Assembly (NCBI GenBank): GCA_039714395.1
Contig: JBDLJH010000016.1
Span: 12,744 to 76,743, forward strand
Source of the DNA: JAPHSX01 sp039714395
Lineage (GTDB): Bacteria; Pseudomonadota; Gammaproteobacteria; Thiohalomonadales; Thiohalomonadaceae
Direction of reading: 5' to 3'
DNA: 64,000 nt
Part shown: positions 18,369 to 27,730 of the stretch, in pieces
Numbering within the stretch: the first letter of the stretch is position 1
Layout of the letters: every line of letters starts with the position of its first letter
The notes under the pieces: generated by a model
What the model saw: the letters and a program-made list of their open reading frames with translations, nothing else
What the model was told of the DNA's origin: nothing
Databases searched by the model: none
Position numbers and translations under genes: made by a program

Positions 18369-18724
18369 TGGATTTTATTATTAGCCACTATAACTACTGG
18401 ATTGCTATCTTTTTGATGATGGTCGGCTTTTACACCGTCATTAGCCGCGGTAATTTGGTCAAAAAAATTATCGGCCTGAATATCTTTCAGGTTTCAGTCT
18501 TTCTGCTCTATATCAGCATAGGTGTTGTGGTCGGGGGGGCGGCGCCTATCATTACCGAAGGTGTTGAACTCTACTCCAACCCTCTGCCCCATGTGTTGAT
18601 CCTTACCGCGATTGTGGTTGGCGTCGCCACCACCGCACTTGGGCTGGCACTGGTTGTGCGCATCAAGGAGGCCTACGGCACCATTGAGGAAGACGAAATA
18701 CATGAGCAGGATCATTCATTATGA
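18368..18724 (+). CDS. mrpC: Mrp antiporter subunit C
   Basis: 118 aa, NuoK-like with three membrane segments. SNPLPHVLILTAIVVGVATT is the MrpC/MnhC signature (PLPQALVLTAIVI). GTG start overlapping the mrpB stop by one base, and 4-bp overlap with the next gene. Confidence 0.92.
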   Translation: MDFIISHYNYWIAIFLMMVGFYTVISRGNLVKKIIGLNIFQVSVFLLYISIGVVVGGAAPIITEGVELYSNPLPHVLILTAIVVGVATTALGLALVVRIKEAYGTIEEDEIHEQDHSL

Positions 18725-20199
18725 TGCAGGAGCATCTGAGTATACTGCTGGTTGTTATTCCCCTCGTCGCGGCCCCGATCGCCGCCATGTTGCCGCGGGG
18801 TCGAATCTCCTGGGCGCTAACGCTCATGGTGACGTTGATCTGCGCCATACTCGCCGGCATGCAGTTATGGACAGTTGTTTATGATGGAACCATCAGTTAC
18901 GAACTGGGTGGATGGGCGCCACCATGGGGGATTGAGTATCGTATCGATGCAGTAAACGCCATTGTGGCATTGATTGTTGCCGGTATCGCCGCGCTCACTC
19001 TGCCCTATGCCCTGTTGAGCGTTGAAAAAGAGATACCTAAACAGCAGATCCCGCTTTTCTATAGCGCTTTTTTACTCTGTTTTACCGGTTTGTTGGGCAT
19101 TACCCAAACCGGTGATATTTTTAACGTATTCGTTTTTCTGGAGATATCTTCACTCTCATCCTATGCACTGATCAGTCTTGGGCGAAAGCGTCAGGCGCTA
19201 ACTTCGGCCTACCAATACCTGATTATGGGGACGCTTGGCGCAACCTTCTTTTTGATCGGTGTGGGGCTGATCTACTCGCAAACCGGCACCTTGAACATGA
19301 TGGATCTGGCGCAGCGACTGCCCGAGGTCTCTGGACTCAAGACGGTACACACCGGTTTCGCCTTTATCATGATCGGTTTCGCGCTGAAGCTGGCGCTGTT
19401 TCCTCTCCATCTCTGGCTGCCCAACGCCTACACCTACGCGCCAACGGTGATTACCGTATTTCTCGCCGCTACTGCGACCAAAGTAGCGGTTTATGTGATG
19501 CTGCGCGTTTTGTTCACCGTTTTCCCCGATGGTTTTGTATCGACCACACCCACGGGGGATCTGTTTGTTTTATCCGGTCTTGCCGGGATTGTCATCGCTT
19601 CGATTTACGCCATTTACCAGACAAATATAAAACGACTGTTGGCCTATTCCAGTGTGGCGCAAATCGGCTATATGGCGCTGGGGATCGGCTTTGCTTCGGC
19701 GATGGGCGTGACGGCGACCATCATTCATCTGTTTAATCACGCTCTGATGAAGGGCGCGCTGTTTATGGCGGTCGGCGCCATTATTTATCGCATCGGCAGC
19801 TGTCGCCTGGATAACATCCATGGTTTGGGGCGACAGATGCCCTGGACCTTTGGCGCCATTGTCATTGGCGGTTTGAGTTTGATCGGCGTGCCGGGGACGG
19901 CCGGCTTTGTCAGTAAGTGGTATCTGGTATTGGCGGCGCTGGAACAGGAGGCATGGATATCAGTTGCCGTCATTCTGGCCGGCTCACTGCTCGCCGTGGT
20001 CTACATGGGCAAGTTGATTGAAGCGCTCTATTTTAAACCGGCAACGGAAACCAACCTTGCAGTAAAAGAGGTGCCAATGCTATTGCTGGCTCCTACCTGG
20101 CTGCTGGTTTTAGGCAATGTCTATTTTGGCCTGGACACCGAATTGACGGTAGGGGTTGCGGAACGCGCCGCACAGGTATTAGGAGTAGCGGCCCCGTGA
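18721..20199 (+). CDS. mrpD: Mrp antiporter subunit D, first NuoL/M/N-like proton channel
   Basis: 492 aa, about 14 membrane segments. FVFLEISSLSSYALISLGRK carries the conserved TM5 Glu; KLALFPLHLWLPNAYTYAPT carries the TM7 Lys; SSVAQIGYMALGIG and HLFNHALMKGALFM carry further channel-lining residues. This is the ion-translocating core of the antiporter. ATG 18721 overlaps mrpC by 4 bp. Confidence 0.9.
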   Translation: MMQEHLSILLVVIPLVAAPIAAMLPRGRISWALTLMVTLICAILAGMQLWTVVYDGTISYELGGWAPPWGIEYRIDAVNAIVALIVAGIAALTLPYALLSVEKEIPKQQIPLFYSAFLLCFTGLLGITQTGDIFNVFVFLEISSLSSYALISLGRKRQALTSAYQYLIMGTLGATFFLIGVGLIYSQTGTLNMMDLAQRLPEVSGLKTVHTGFAFIMIGFALKLALFPLHLWLPNAYTYAPTVITVFLAATATKVAVYVMLRVLFTVFPDGFVSTTPTGDLFVLSGLAGIVIASIYAIYQTNIKRLLAYSSVAQIGYMALGIGFASAMGVTATIIHLFNHALMKGALFMAVGAIIYRIGSCRLDNIHGLGRQMPWTFGAIVIGGLSLIGVPGTAGFVSKWYLVLAALEQEAWISVAVILAGSLLAVVYMGKLIEALYFKPATETNLAVKEVPMLLLAPTWLLVLGNVYFGLDTELTVGVAERAAQVLGVAAP

Positions 20200-21662
20200 G
20201 TGCGACAACACTGCTTCTGCTAACCCTGCTTTTACCACTGCTGGGTGCGGTCGGGATTTTTGCAGCGCGACGCAATCCTAATTTGCGAGAAGGAGTGACG
20301 CTGGTTACTGCTTCGCTGGTTGCGATTTTAGTCGTGATCATCGCAAATCAATTTCTTAATGGGGAGGAATTTTTTCTAACGGTTGCCGAACCGCTACCAG
20401 GCATCACTATCGCCTTTAAGATAGAGGCGTTGGGAATGTTGTTTGCACTGGTTGCCGGTCTGTTATGGGTCGTGACATCGATTTACGCCATTGGATATAT
20501 GCGTAGTCATAATGAAAAAAATCAAACGCGATTCTTCGTCGCGTTTGCGGTTGCCATCTCCTGTACCATGGGCATCGCATTTTCCGACAACCTCTTCACC
20601 CTGTTTCTTTTTTATGAGCTGTTAACGCTTTCAACCTATCCGTTGGTAACCCATACCGACACCGCCGAAGCAAAAAGGGCGGGGCGAACATATCTCGGCA
20701 TACTATTGGGCACCTCCATTGGTCTATTCCTGTTGGCTATACTCATCACCTGGTCTGTATCGGGTAGCGTCACCTTTCAGGAAGGTGGCGTTTTAGCGGG
20801 TAAACTTGATCCCGCCTGGGCCGGTCTGCTCTACGCCCTGTTTCTCTTTGGTATTGGCAAGGCCGCGTTGATGCCGTTTCACCGCTGGTTGCCCGCAGCA
20901 ATGGTTGCACCGACTCCCGTAAGCGCTTTGCTGCATGCCGTGGCCGTTGTTAAAGCCGGTGTCTTTACCCTGCTCAAAGTGACTATCTATATATTTGGCT
21001 CAGATTTCATTCTAAGCAATGATGTCACCGGCGGCTTGATTTGGGTCGCGGCGGCAACCATCCTGTTGGCATCCCTGATTGCCATGACTAAAGACAATCT
21101 CAAGGCACGTCTGGCCTATTCCACCATAAGTCAATTAAGCTACATTGCACTGGGTGCCATGTTGGCCAGCAAGGCCGGCCTTATTGGCGCTTCCATGCAT
21201 ATCGCCATGCATGCCTTCGCGAAGATAACCCTGTTCTTTGCCGCCGGCGCGATTCTTGTTGTGACCCATAAAAAATTGATCAGTGAGCTGAACGGGCTGG
21301 GCCGGGCCATGCCGATCACTTTTGCAGCATTTCTTATTGGCACCTTGAGCATTATCGGTCTGCCCCCCTTTGGCGGGATGTGGAGCAAATGGTATCTCGG
21401 TTTGGGAACCGTCGAAACGGGGCAGTTGATGCTGCTCGGCGTATTGATGTTTAGCTCGCTATTGAATATAGCCTATCTGCTGCCTATTCCTGTTCGCGCC
21501 TTTCTTAGTAAGCCTTCCAGTGGTAAGCACTATACTCAAATTAAAGAGGCGCCAAAAACAATATTATTGGCGATGATGATCACATCAGTGACATGCATTC
21601 TGCTGTTCTTCTATCCGGATCCATTTTATCAATTGGCAACCCTGGCTGCCGGAGGGCATTGA
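20196..21662 (+). CDS. Second NuoL/M/N-like antiporter subunit
   Basis: 488 aa, about 14 membrane segments, paralogous to the preceding gene. FLFYELLTLSTYPLVTHTDT has the TM5 Glu; GIGKAALMPFHRWLPAAMVA the TM7 Lys; SALLHAVAVVKAGVFTLLKV is closer to NuoM/MrpD of group-2 systems. GTG start with a 4-bp overlap. A second proton-conducting subunit probably replaces the N-terminal channel of classical MrpA. Confidence 0.85.
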   Translation: MSATTLLLLTLLLPLLGAVGIFAARRNPNLREGVTLVTASLVAILVVIIANQFLNGEEFFLTVAEPLPGITIAFKIEALGMLFALVAGLLWVVTSIYAIGYMRSHNEKNQTRFFVAFAVAISCTMGIAFSDNLFTLFLFYELLTLSTYPLVTHTDTAEAKRAGRTYLGILLGTSIGLFLLAILITWSVSGSVTFQEGGVLAGKLDPAWAGLLYALFLFGIGKAALMPFHRWLPAAMVAPTPVSALLHAVAVVKAGVFTLLKVTIYIFGSDFILSNDVTGGLIWVAAATILLASLIAMTKDNLKARLAYSTISQLSYIALGAMLASKAGLIGASMHIAMHAFAKITLFFAAGAILVVTHKKLISELNGLGRAMPITFAAFLIGTLSIIGLPPFGGMWSKWYLGLGTVETGQLMLLGVLMFSSLLNIAYLLPIPVRAFLSKPSSGKHYTQIKEAPKTILLAMMITSVTCILLFFYPDPFYQLATLAAGGH

Positions 21663-21663
21663 A

Positions 21664-21918
21664 ATGTCAGAGACAGATAAAGAAGCGCATATATTCGATA
21701 ACCACAGGAATGTAGAACGTCTGTTAAAAGGCTTTTATGCAGTCTGCATCATCCTGGTCATCGCCGACTTTATCATCCATCGCCACACGACGATGGCATG
21801 GGAAAAAATCCCGGCTTTCTATGCTGTTTACGGCTTTGTGGCCTACGTCCTGTTGGTTGTTCTCTCAAACATATTGCGCAAACTGGTTATGCGAAAGGAA
21901 AATTATTACGATGAGTGA
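21664..21918 (+). CDS. Small two-TM protein of the mrp operon
   Basis: 84 aa with two hydrophobic segments (GFYAVCIILVIADFII and PAFYAVYGFVAYVLLVVLSN), acidic N-terminus, and a basic then acidic tail (RKLVMRKENYYDE). It sits between the second and third antiporter subunits, starting one base after the former and overlapping the latter by 8 bp, so it is probably an accessory subunit. No named family recognised. Confidence 0.75.
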   Translation: MSETDKEAHIFDNHRNVERLLKGFYAVCIILVIADFIIHRHTTMAWEKIPAFYAVYGFVAYVLLVVLSNILRKLVMRKENYYDE

Positions 21919-23611
21919 AATACCACCTTTCGTTCTGTTTTTCCTTGCAGCTATTTTGGTGGTGGGAATCCGGGGACCTGTTCGTAAAATTATTCTGATA
22001 GCAACGCCCGTCGCTGCGGCGTTGCATATCTGGCTGAATATTGACACAGGAATTCTCTCTACCTATTCAGTACTGAATATCGAACTAACACTGTTACGAG
22101 CGGACAAGCTCAGTCTGATCTTTGGCTACCTGTTTTGCCTTGCCGGTTTTCTCGCAACGCTCTTCGCATTGCAAGTGAACGACACCAAACAGGAGGTTTC
22201 CGGACTGATTTATGTTGGGAGTACTCTGGGCGCGGTGTTTGCCGGGGATCTGATTACACTATTCATTTTCTGGGAGCTTTTGTCCGTAAGCTCCGTCGTG
22301 TTTATCTGGGCGCGCGGTACGGAACGAGCCATTGATGCTGGCATGCGTTACCTGGTCTTTCAGATTTTGTCAGGCCTGTTCCTGCTGGCTGGTGCATTGG
22401 TGCACTATCAGGCGACAGGTTCACTGGCATTTGAGCATATTGGCCTTACGGGTATAGGGAGCTGGTTGATCTTTATAGCTTTCGGAATCAAATGCGCATT
22501 TCCTTTTTTGCACACTTGGCTTACCGACAGTTATCCAGAGGCGACGGCAACTGGTGCAGTATTTCTATCGGCATTCACGACCAAGCTTGCGGTTTACGCA
22601 TTAGCCCGGGGATTCGCAGGTGAAGAGATACTGGTCTATATCGGATTCATCATGATGTCCTTTCCGATCTTCTTTGCGGTCATTGAAAATGATCTCAGAA
22701 AAACACTCTCCTATAGCCTCATTAATCAGCTTGGATTTATGGTTACGGGGATCGGCATTGGAACCGCGCTTGCGCTGAATGGTGCCGTTTCACACGCTTT
22801 TAGCCATGTAATTTACAAATCCTTGCTGTTCATGAGTATGGGCGCTGTGTTGTATCGCGTTGGTCACATCAAAGCCTCGGATTTAGGGGGACTTTATAAG
22901 ACAATGCCAAAAACTACTACATTCTGTATTGTGGGGGCTCTTTCGATCTCCGCGTTCCCACTATTCAGTGGATTTATCAGCAAGTCCATGGTGATGACAG
23001 CACTGCTGAATGAGGGATATAGCTATGGTTGGCTGCTTGCACTATTTGCCTCTGCAGGCGTATTGCACCATGCTGGAATAAAAATACCTTACTTTGCGTT
23101 CTTTGCTCACGATTCAGGGCTCCGTCCCAAGGAGGCGCCCATTAATATGTTGATTGCCATGGGGCTAGCCGCAGCAATCTGTATTTTCATCGGCGTACAA
23201 CCACAATATCTCTATGCCATGCTACCTTGGGAGATGGAGTACTGGCCATACGATGCGACCCATGTACTGGCGCAGCTGCAATTGCTTATGTTCGCAGCGC
23301 TGGCATTCGTCTGGATGACAGTGAAGGGAATACATCCGCCTGAATTGCGCTCAACCAATCTGGATGTGGAGTGGATTTATCGAAAATTCCTGCCTGCCGG
23401 TATTCACCAGGGATTGGTGTTTTTTCGCGATACAAGAGAATCGATGATGACTGCGGCAGTTGCCCCCATGCACAAGATTCGTCACTCATTTTCCCAATCC
23501 TCCATTGCCAAATATCACCTCTCTGAAAGTTGGCCGACGGGTAGCATGGTGTTATGGATTTCGATTATTCTCGCTGCCTACCTGTTACTGGATATCTTTG
23601 TGTATGGATAG
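21911..23611 (+). CDS. Third NuoL/M/N-like antiporter subunit
   Basis: 566 aa from ATG 21911 (8-bp overlap with the small membrane gene; an in-frame ATG further up would lie wholly inside that gene). FIFWELLSVSSVVFIWARGT holds the TM5 Glu; GIKCAFPFLHTWLTDSYPEA the TM7 Lys; SYSLINQLGFMVTGIGIG and HAFSHVIYKSLLFMSMGAVL are channel segments. An extra C-terminal region (about 470-566) ends in another hydrophobic segment (SMVLWISIILAAYLLLDIFV), reminiscent of the NuoL-like extension. Confidence 0.85.
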   Translation: MSEIPPFVLFFLAAILVVGIRGPVRKIILIATPVAAALHIWLNIDTGILSTYSVLNIELTLLRADKLSLIFGYLFCLAGFLATLFALQVNDTKQEVSGLIYVGSTLGAVFAGDLITLFIFWELLSVSSVVFIWARGTERAIDAGMRYLVFQILSGLFLLAGALVHYQATGSLAFEHIGLTGIGSWLIFIAFGIKCAFPFLHTWLTDSYPEATATGAVFLSAFTTKLAVYALARGFAGEEILVYIGFIMMSFPIFFAVIENDLRKTLSYSLINQLGFMVTGIGIGTALALNGAVSHAFSHVIYKSLLFMSMGAVLYRVGHIKASDLGGLYKTMPKTTTFCIVGALSISAFPLFSGFISKSMVMTALLNEGYSYGWLLALFASAGVLHHAGIKIPYFAFFAHDSGLRPKEAPINMLIAMGLAAAICIFIGVQPQYLYAMLPWEMEYWPYDATHVLAQLQLLMFAALAFVWMTVKGIHPPELRSTNLDVEWIYRKFLPAGIHQGLVFFRDTRESMMTAAVAPMHKIRHSFSQSSIAKYHLSESWPTGSMVLWISIILAAYLLLDIFVYG

Positions 23612-23789
23612 AAATAATAGGCGTTACATTCATCAGAATGTCAGGGGCATTGAGGGGAGTCGACTGATAATCCAGGGGGATAAGGTGGGGATTGAGAAAG
23701 GCACGGAATGTCTTACCGTAATTAATCAGTCAACACTAGTTTTCACACAGTCTGGGCCGAAAGCTGAAGTAAGTCATGAGTTCATCTGA
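23604..23789 (+). CDS. Doubtful short ORF after the mrp operon
   Basis: 61 codons starting inside the end of the last antiporter gene (MDRNNRRYIHQNVRGIEGSR) and ending just before the repeat at 23791. No ribosome binding site or family; might be the tail of the operon or chance. Confidence 0.2.
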   Translation: MDRNNRRYIHQNVRGIEGSRLIIQGDKVGIEKGTECLTVINQSTLVFTQSGPKAEVSHEFI

Positions 23790-23790
23790 C

Positions 23791-23818
23791 ACTAACTGTC
23801 AGTGTCAAGTCTGAATTA
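23791..23818 (-). repeat. Dispersed short repeat, copy B (inverted to copy A)
   Basis: On the minus strand it reads TAATTCAGACTTGA, CA, then CTGACAGTTAGT, nearly identical to 13927-13953 on the plus strand. It marks the right boundary of the block that contains the mrp operon. Confidence 0.75.
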
Positions 23819-23863
23819 CACACTTTAGTGTTGGATTTAAACTCCTGACTAACGACTAATGAC

Positions 23864-24898
23864 TTACTGCCAGAGATCCACCTCTATACCCTGCTCACGC
23901 AGATGGTCGGCACGATCCTGCACATAACGCTGAAATTCCGGCTGATTTTTATAGCTGCCGGACGCAACATACTCCAACACCGACTGAGTATGGAAGGGAC
24001 GCAAATAGGCCTCGGCACGGAACACCTCACTGCCCTTATCGTCGATAAAGAGCATGCTGGGGGCGTACTGAATACCCAGCTCCCTGGCCCACAGCTTAGC
24101 ATTTAGTTTTTCCCCGTCAGGGGTGGTAAGTGGTTGTTTCGACCAGATATCCAATAGTACAACGTCGAACTGTTTTAGCAACTTAATGCTTTCGATGCGG
24201 CGCAAGGCTTCACCGTGCATTTCATCGCAGGCAGGACACTCGTGCTGCTCGAACAACACCAGTAACGGCCTATCTCCGATGCGTCGTTGTAGATCGTAGG
24301 GAGGCTTGATATAAGCCTTACCGATATGCAGTCGCCCGCTCGCCTTTTGTGGATTACGCGCCGCCAGGTAATCTGCGAAACGCAACTCACCCTCTCGTTT
24401 CTCTGCAACATAATCGAGAGCCGCAATGAATTTATGCGGTGGATAATAACCGTTGGTGCGCAGTACGACTTTTCCTGCCTCATCAAGAAACAGCAGGGTC
24501 GGGGTAAACTGCACCTTAAGCCCCACCGAAAACTGCTTCTCCGTCACCTCCCGCCCCTGCAGGTCGGTCAGCGAGGCATCACCCCACATATTGATACTGA
24601 CCACGTCAAAATTCTGGCGTGTCTTCTCCTCGATATCACGCTGTGCGAAGTTGGTATTAATTAGCTTCTCACAGTAGGGGCAGCCATCCTGATAAAAGTA
24701 GAGCAGTACCCGCTTATTCGCCTCGCCCGCCTCCGCCACATCTTCGCGTAGATCGAGAAAAGAGCTTTTAAACCAGTGAGGTTTTTCCACATGACCGGGA
24801 TTAACCAGGCCCTCATCCAGAGCCCCTTCCTGCGCGGCCCATATGCTCACTGGTGAAAACAAAAATAGTGACAGCAACAAAGGTGTGAATCGTTTCAT
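23864..24898 (-). CDS. Periplasmic protein with two thioredoxin domains (SoxW-like)
   Basis: 344 aa with a signal peptide (about 1-21, ending SIWAA) and two thioredoxin folds in tandem. The first has active site C73-P-Y-C76 (QDGCPYCEKL) and cis-Pro FTPT at about 131-134. The second has C221-P-A-C224 (HECPACDEM) and YAPSML. Single-domain relatives (SoxW type) keep periplasmic sulfur-oxidation proteins reduced. The duplication suggests an internal relay or two substrates (inference). Downstream of the aldehyde dehydrogenase by 11 bp on the same strand. Confidence 0.8.
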   Translation of the reverse strand: MKRFTPLLLSLFLFSPVSIWAAQEGALDEGLVNPGHVEKPHWFKSSFLDLREDVAEAGEANKRVLLYFYQDGCPYCEKLINTNFAQRDIEEKTRQNFDVVSINMWGDASLTDLQGREVTEKQFSVGLKVQFTPTLLFLDEAGKVVLRTNGYYPPHKFIAALDYVAEKREGELRFADYLAARNPQKASGRLHIGKAYIKPPYDLQRRIGDRPLLVLFEQHECPACDEMHGEALRRIESIKLLKQFDVVLLDIWSKQPLTTPDGEKLNAKLWARELGIQYAPSMLFIDDKGSEVFRAEAYLRPFHTQSVLEYVASGSYKNQPEFQRYVQDRADHLREQGIEVDLWQ

Positions 24899-24909
24899 CC
24901 CTATTTCTC

Positions 24910-26274
24910 CTAGCGTATCCAGATAGTCTTGGCGTTAACAAATTCGCGAATGCCGAATAGTGATAACTCACGCCCATAACCCGAATTTTTAATACCACCA
25001 AAGGGGAGGCGCGGATCCGATTTAACCATACCGTTAACAAAGGCGCTGCCCGATTGCAGCTTGCGTGCCGCCGCCTCCCCTCGTGCGCTGTCGCGAGTCC
25101 AGACACTCCCGCCCAGACCAAACTCGGAGTCGTTGGCAATGCGCAGGGCATCGGCCTCATCATGGGCGCGAATAACAATAGCGACAGGGCCAAACAACTC
25201 CTCGGTATAGGCACGCTGTCCCGGTGCTACCTTATCGATAATCGTCGCGGCATAGTAAGCGCCATCACGCTTTAGCGAGTAACCACCAATGACCGCCACC
25301 GCCCCCTGTTCCACACTGTCCGCCACCTGTTTGTGCAATTCGTCACGCAGATCCTCGCGTGCCATCGGTGCCAGACTGGTAGCGGGGTCACAGGGATTAC
25401 CTGCCATCAACCCCTCCACCTCGGCGGCAAAGCGAGAGACAAACTCATCGGCAATGCTGTCGACCACAATGAAGCGCTTGGCGGCGATGCAACTCTGACC
25501 ACAATTGAGAAAGCGCGAAATCACTGCCTGCTCTATTGCCAGATCAAGATCCGCATCCTCCAGCACAATAAACGGATCGGAACCACCCAACTCCAGCACC
25601 GAGGGTTTAAGCACCTCACCGGCAGTGGCGGCCACCTTACGCCCTGCCGGTTCTGAACCGGTCAGGGTCACAGCATGAATACGAGGGTCACGAATCACCC
25701 CCTCGACCTGCGCAGCACTGATCATCAGGGTACGAAAAACCCCATCAGGAAAACCCGCTTCACGGAATACCGACTCGATTGCCAGTGCACACTGCGGCAC
25801 ATTAGAGGCATGCTTTAACACCCCGCTATTACCCGCCATCAAGGTCGGTGCGGCAAAACGAAATACCTGCCAGAAGGGAAAGTTCCATGGCATCACCGCC
25901 AGCACCGTACCCAGCGGTTGATAAGCAATGAGGCTGCGCCCCGCGTCCGACTCAATGACATCATCAGCAAGGAATCCAGGGGCCTGTTCGGCGTAGTAAT
26001 CACAGACCCAGGCACACTTCTCCACCTCTGCCCTCGCCTCCTTCAGAAGCTTGCCCATCTCCAGAGTGATTAATCCCGCCAGCTCGTCAGCTCTTGCACG
26101 CAATATCTCGGCGGCGCGGTGCATCAACTCACTACGCTCCACCATACTGCTGGCCTGCCATCCCCCAGTAGCCACGGCGACCTGTTCTAGCGCGGCCTCC
26201 AGTTGCTCTTCATCCCACACAGGAAACTCTTCGAGAGTCTCACCGCTGGCCGGATTCAGTGTGGTGAATGCCAT
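24910..26274 (-). CDS. NAD(P)-dependent aldehyde dehydrogenase, succinate-semialdehyde type
   Basis: 454 aa. Catalytic Cys in NCGQSCIAAKRF, general base Glu in LELGGSDPFIV, cofactor loop TGSEPAGRKV, and MPWNFPFWQVFR match class 3 ALDHs annotated as succinate-semialdehyde dehydrogenase (Sad/GabD). The start is ATG 26274, preceded by AGGAG; a longer frame to 26337 lacks a site. Substrate is not certain from sequence. Probably co-transcribed with the tandem thioredoxin gene downstream and divergent from cca. Confidence 0.88.
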   Translation of the reverse strand: MAFTTLNPASGETLEEFPVWDEEQLEAALEQVAVATGGWQASSMVERSELMHRAAEILRARADELAGLITLEMGKLLKEARAEVEKCAWVCDYYAEQAPGFLADDVIESDAGRSLIAYQPLGTVLAVMPWNFPFWQVFRFAAPTLMAGNSGVLKHASNVPQCALAIESVFREAGFPDGVFRTLMISAAQVEGVIRDPRIHAVTLTGSEPAGRKVAATAGEVLKPSVLELGGSDPFIVLEDADLDLAIEQAVISRFLNCGQSCIAAKRFIVVDSIADEFVSRFAAEVEGLMAGNPCDPATSLAPMAREDLRDELHKQVADSVEQGAVAVIGGYSLKRDGAYYAATIIDKVAPGQRAYTEELFGPVAIVIRAHDEADALRIANDSEFGLGGSVWTRDSARGEAAARKLQSGSAFVNGMVKSDPRLPFGGIKNSGYGRELSLFGIREFVNAKTIWIR

Positions 26275-26434
26275 TATTTTTCTCCTGAAAAGCCTGAGTA
26301 ATATGAACAAGTATACAAGCCAATTCGCCCGTTGCACGGTCCGGGGTATCGCGCCATTAAATAATGGCGATACAAAACTCTACGCCTCTGAGTCTATAAT
26401 CACTCCCTTATCAACGTCTTACTGGAGTTTTAGT

Positions 26435-27667
26435 TTGAAGATCTATCTGGTCGGTGGTGCAGTGCGTGATGCGTTATTGGGTATCGAACCCAAGGATCAC
26501 GACTGGGTGGTCGTCGGTGCCACGCCACAGCAGATGCTGGAGCTCGGCTATCAGGCAGTGGGTAAGGACTTTCCCGTATTCCTCCACCCGGAGACTAAGG
26601 AGGAGTACGCGCTGGCCCGTACCGAGCGCAAGACCGGCCCCGGTTACCACGGCTTTGAGTTCCACGCCTCACCCGAGGTAACGCTGGAAGAGGATCTAAT
26701 TCGGCGCGATCTCACCATCAACGCCATGGCACAGGATAGCGATGGCAACATCATTGACCCCTTTAATGGCCGCGAAGATCTGGAAAACGGTCGATTACGC
26801 CACGTCTCCGACGCCTTTATAGAGGATCCGGTACGCATCCTGCGCATCGCCCGTTATGCCGCGCGTTTTGCCCGCTGGGACTTCCGAGTCGCCCACGGAA
26901 CCCATGCGCTAATGAAAAAAATGGTGGTAAATGGTGAGGTCGATGCGCTGGTCGCCGAACGGGTATGGCAGGAGCTGGAGCGCAGCCTCGGAGAGGAGAG
27001 TCCCGCACGTTTCTTTGAGGTACTGCGCAACTGCGGAGCACTGGCTCGCATCTTCCCCGAACTGGATGCCCTGTTTGGAGTGCCACAGCCAAAACAGCAC
27101 CACCCGGAAGAGGACAGTGGCATCCATACCCTGATGGTGCTGGAACAGGCTGCAAGGCTAAGCCCCGATAGACTCGTGCGTTTTGCCGCCCTGGTGCACG
27201 ACTTGGGAAAAGGCACCACCCCTGCAGATGAATGGCCAAAGCATATCGAACACGAGGCACGCGGCGTGCCACTGGTAAAAGAGATGTGCGATCGACTACG
27301 TATACCGAAGGAGTACCGCGAACTGGCAATACTGGTCACCCGCGAACATCTGAACTACCACCGCGCCGCCGAACTGCGCCCCGCCACCCTGCTCAAACTG
27401 CTGGAGCGCACTGATGCCTTCCGTCGTCCGGAGCGCCTGGAGCAGTTCCTGCTCGCCTGTGAGGCCGACTCACGGGGGCGCACCGGCTTTGAGGATCAAC
27501 ACTTCGTGCAACCCGGCCTCTTTCGTCGCGCCTACCATGCAGCGATGCAGATCAGCGCCCGAGAAGTAGTCGACAGCGGCTTCAGCGGAAAGGCCGTAGG
27601 TGAAGAGCTACACCGCCGGCGCATAAACGCCATCAAACAGGAAAAGCTGCAAAACCACGCAGGTTAA
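26435..27667 (+). CDS. cca: CCA-adding tRNA nucleotidyltransferase
   Basis: Adds or repairs the 3' CCA of tRNAs. From TTG 26435 (GGAG at 26424-26427) the protein is 410 aa, the usual length for the gammaproteobacterial enzyme with an HD domain. GGAVRDALLG and KDHDWVVVG (catalytic DxD) open the nucleotidyltransferase domain. EDPVRILRIARYAARFA is the neck region. FAALVHDLGKG is the HD phosphohydrolase motif. The TTG start is supported because the family N-terminus (KIYLVGGAVRD) begins at the next codon. Confidence 0.95.
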   Translation: MKIYLVGGAVRDALLGIEPKDHDWVVVGATPQQMLELGYQAVGKDFPVFLHPETKEEYALARTERKTGPGYHGFEFHASPEVTLEEDLIRRDLTINAMAQDSDGNIIDPFNGREDLENGRLRHVSDAFIEDPVRILRIARYAARFARWDFRVAHGTHALMKKMVVNGEVDALVAERVWQELERSLGEESPARFFEVLRNCGALARIFPELDALFGVPQPKQHHPEEDSGIHTLMVLEQAARLSPDRLVRFAALVHDLGKGTTPADEWPKHIEHEARGVPLVKEMCDRLRIPKEYRELAILVTREHLNYHRAAELRPATLLKLLERTDAFRRPERLEQFLLACEADSRGRTGFEDQHFVQPGLFRRAYHAAMQISAREVVDSGFSGKAVGEELHRRRINAIKQEKLQNHAG

Positions 27668-27685
27668 AGCCCTGCACCATAAAAA

Positions 27686-27703
27686 AACGGGGCTAACGCC
27701 CCG
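27686..27703. terminator. Bidirectional terminator between cca and ppnP
   Basis: ACGGGGC, loop TAAC, GCCCCGT, with six A before and TTCTTTG after; serves the convergent genes. Confidence 0.85.
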
Positions 27704-27730
27704 TTCTTTGTCTCAAGCTGCAGAGAGCGC

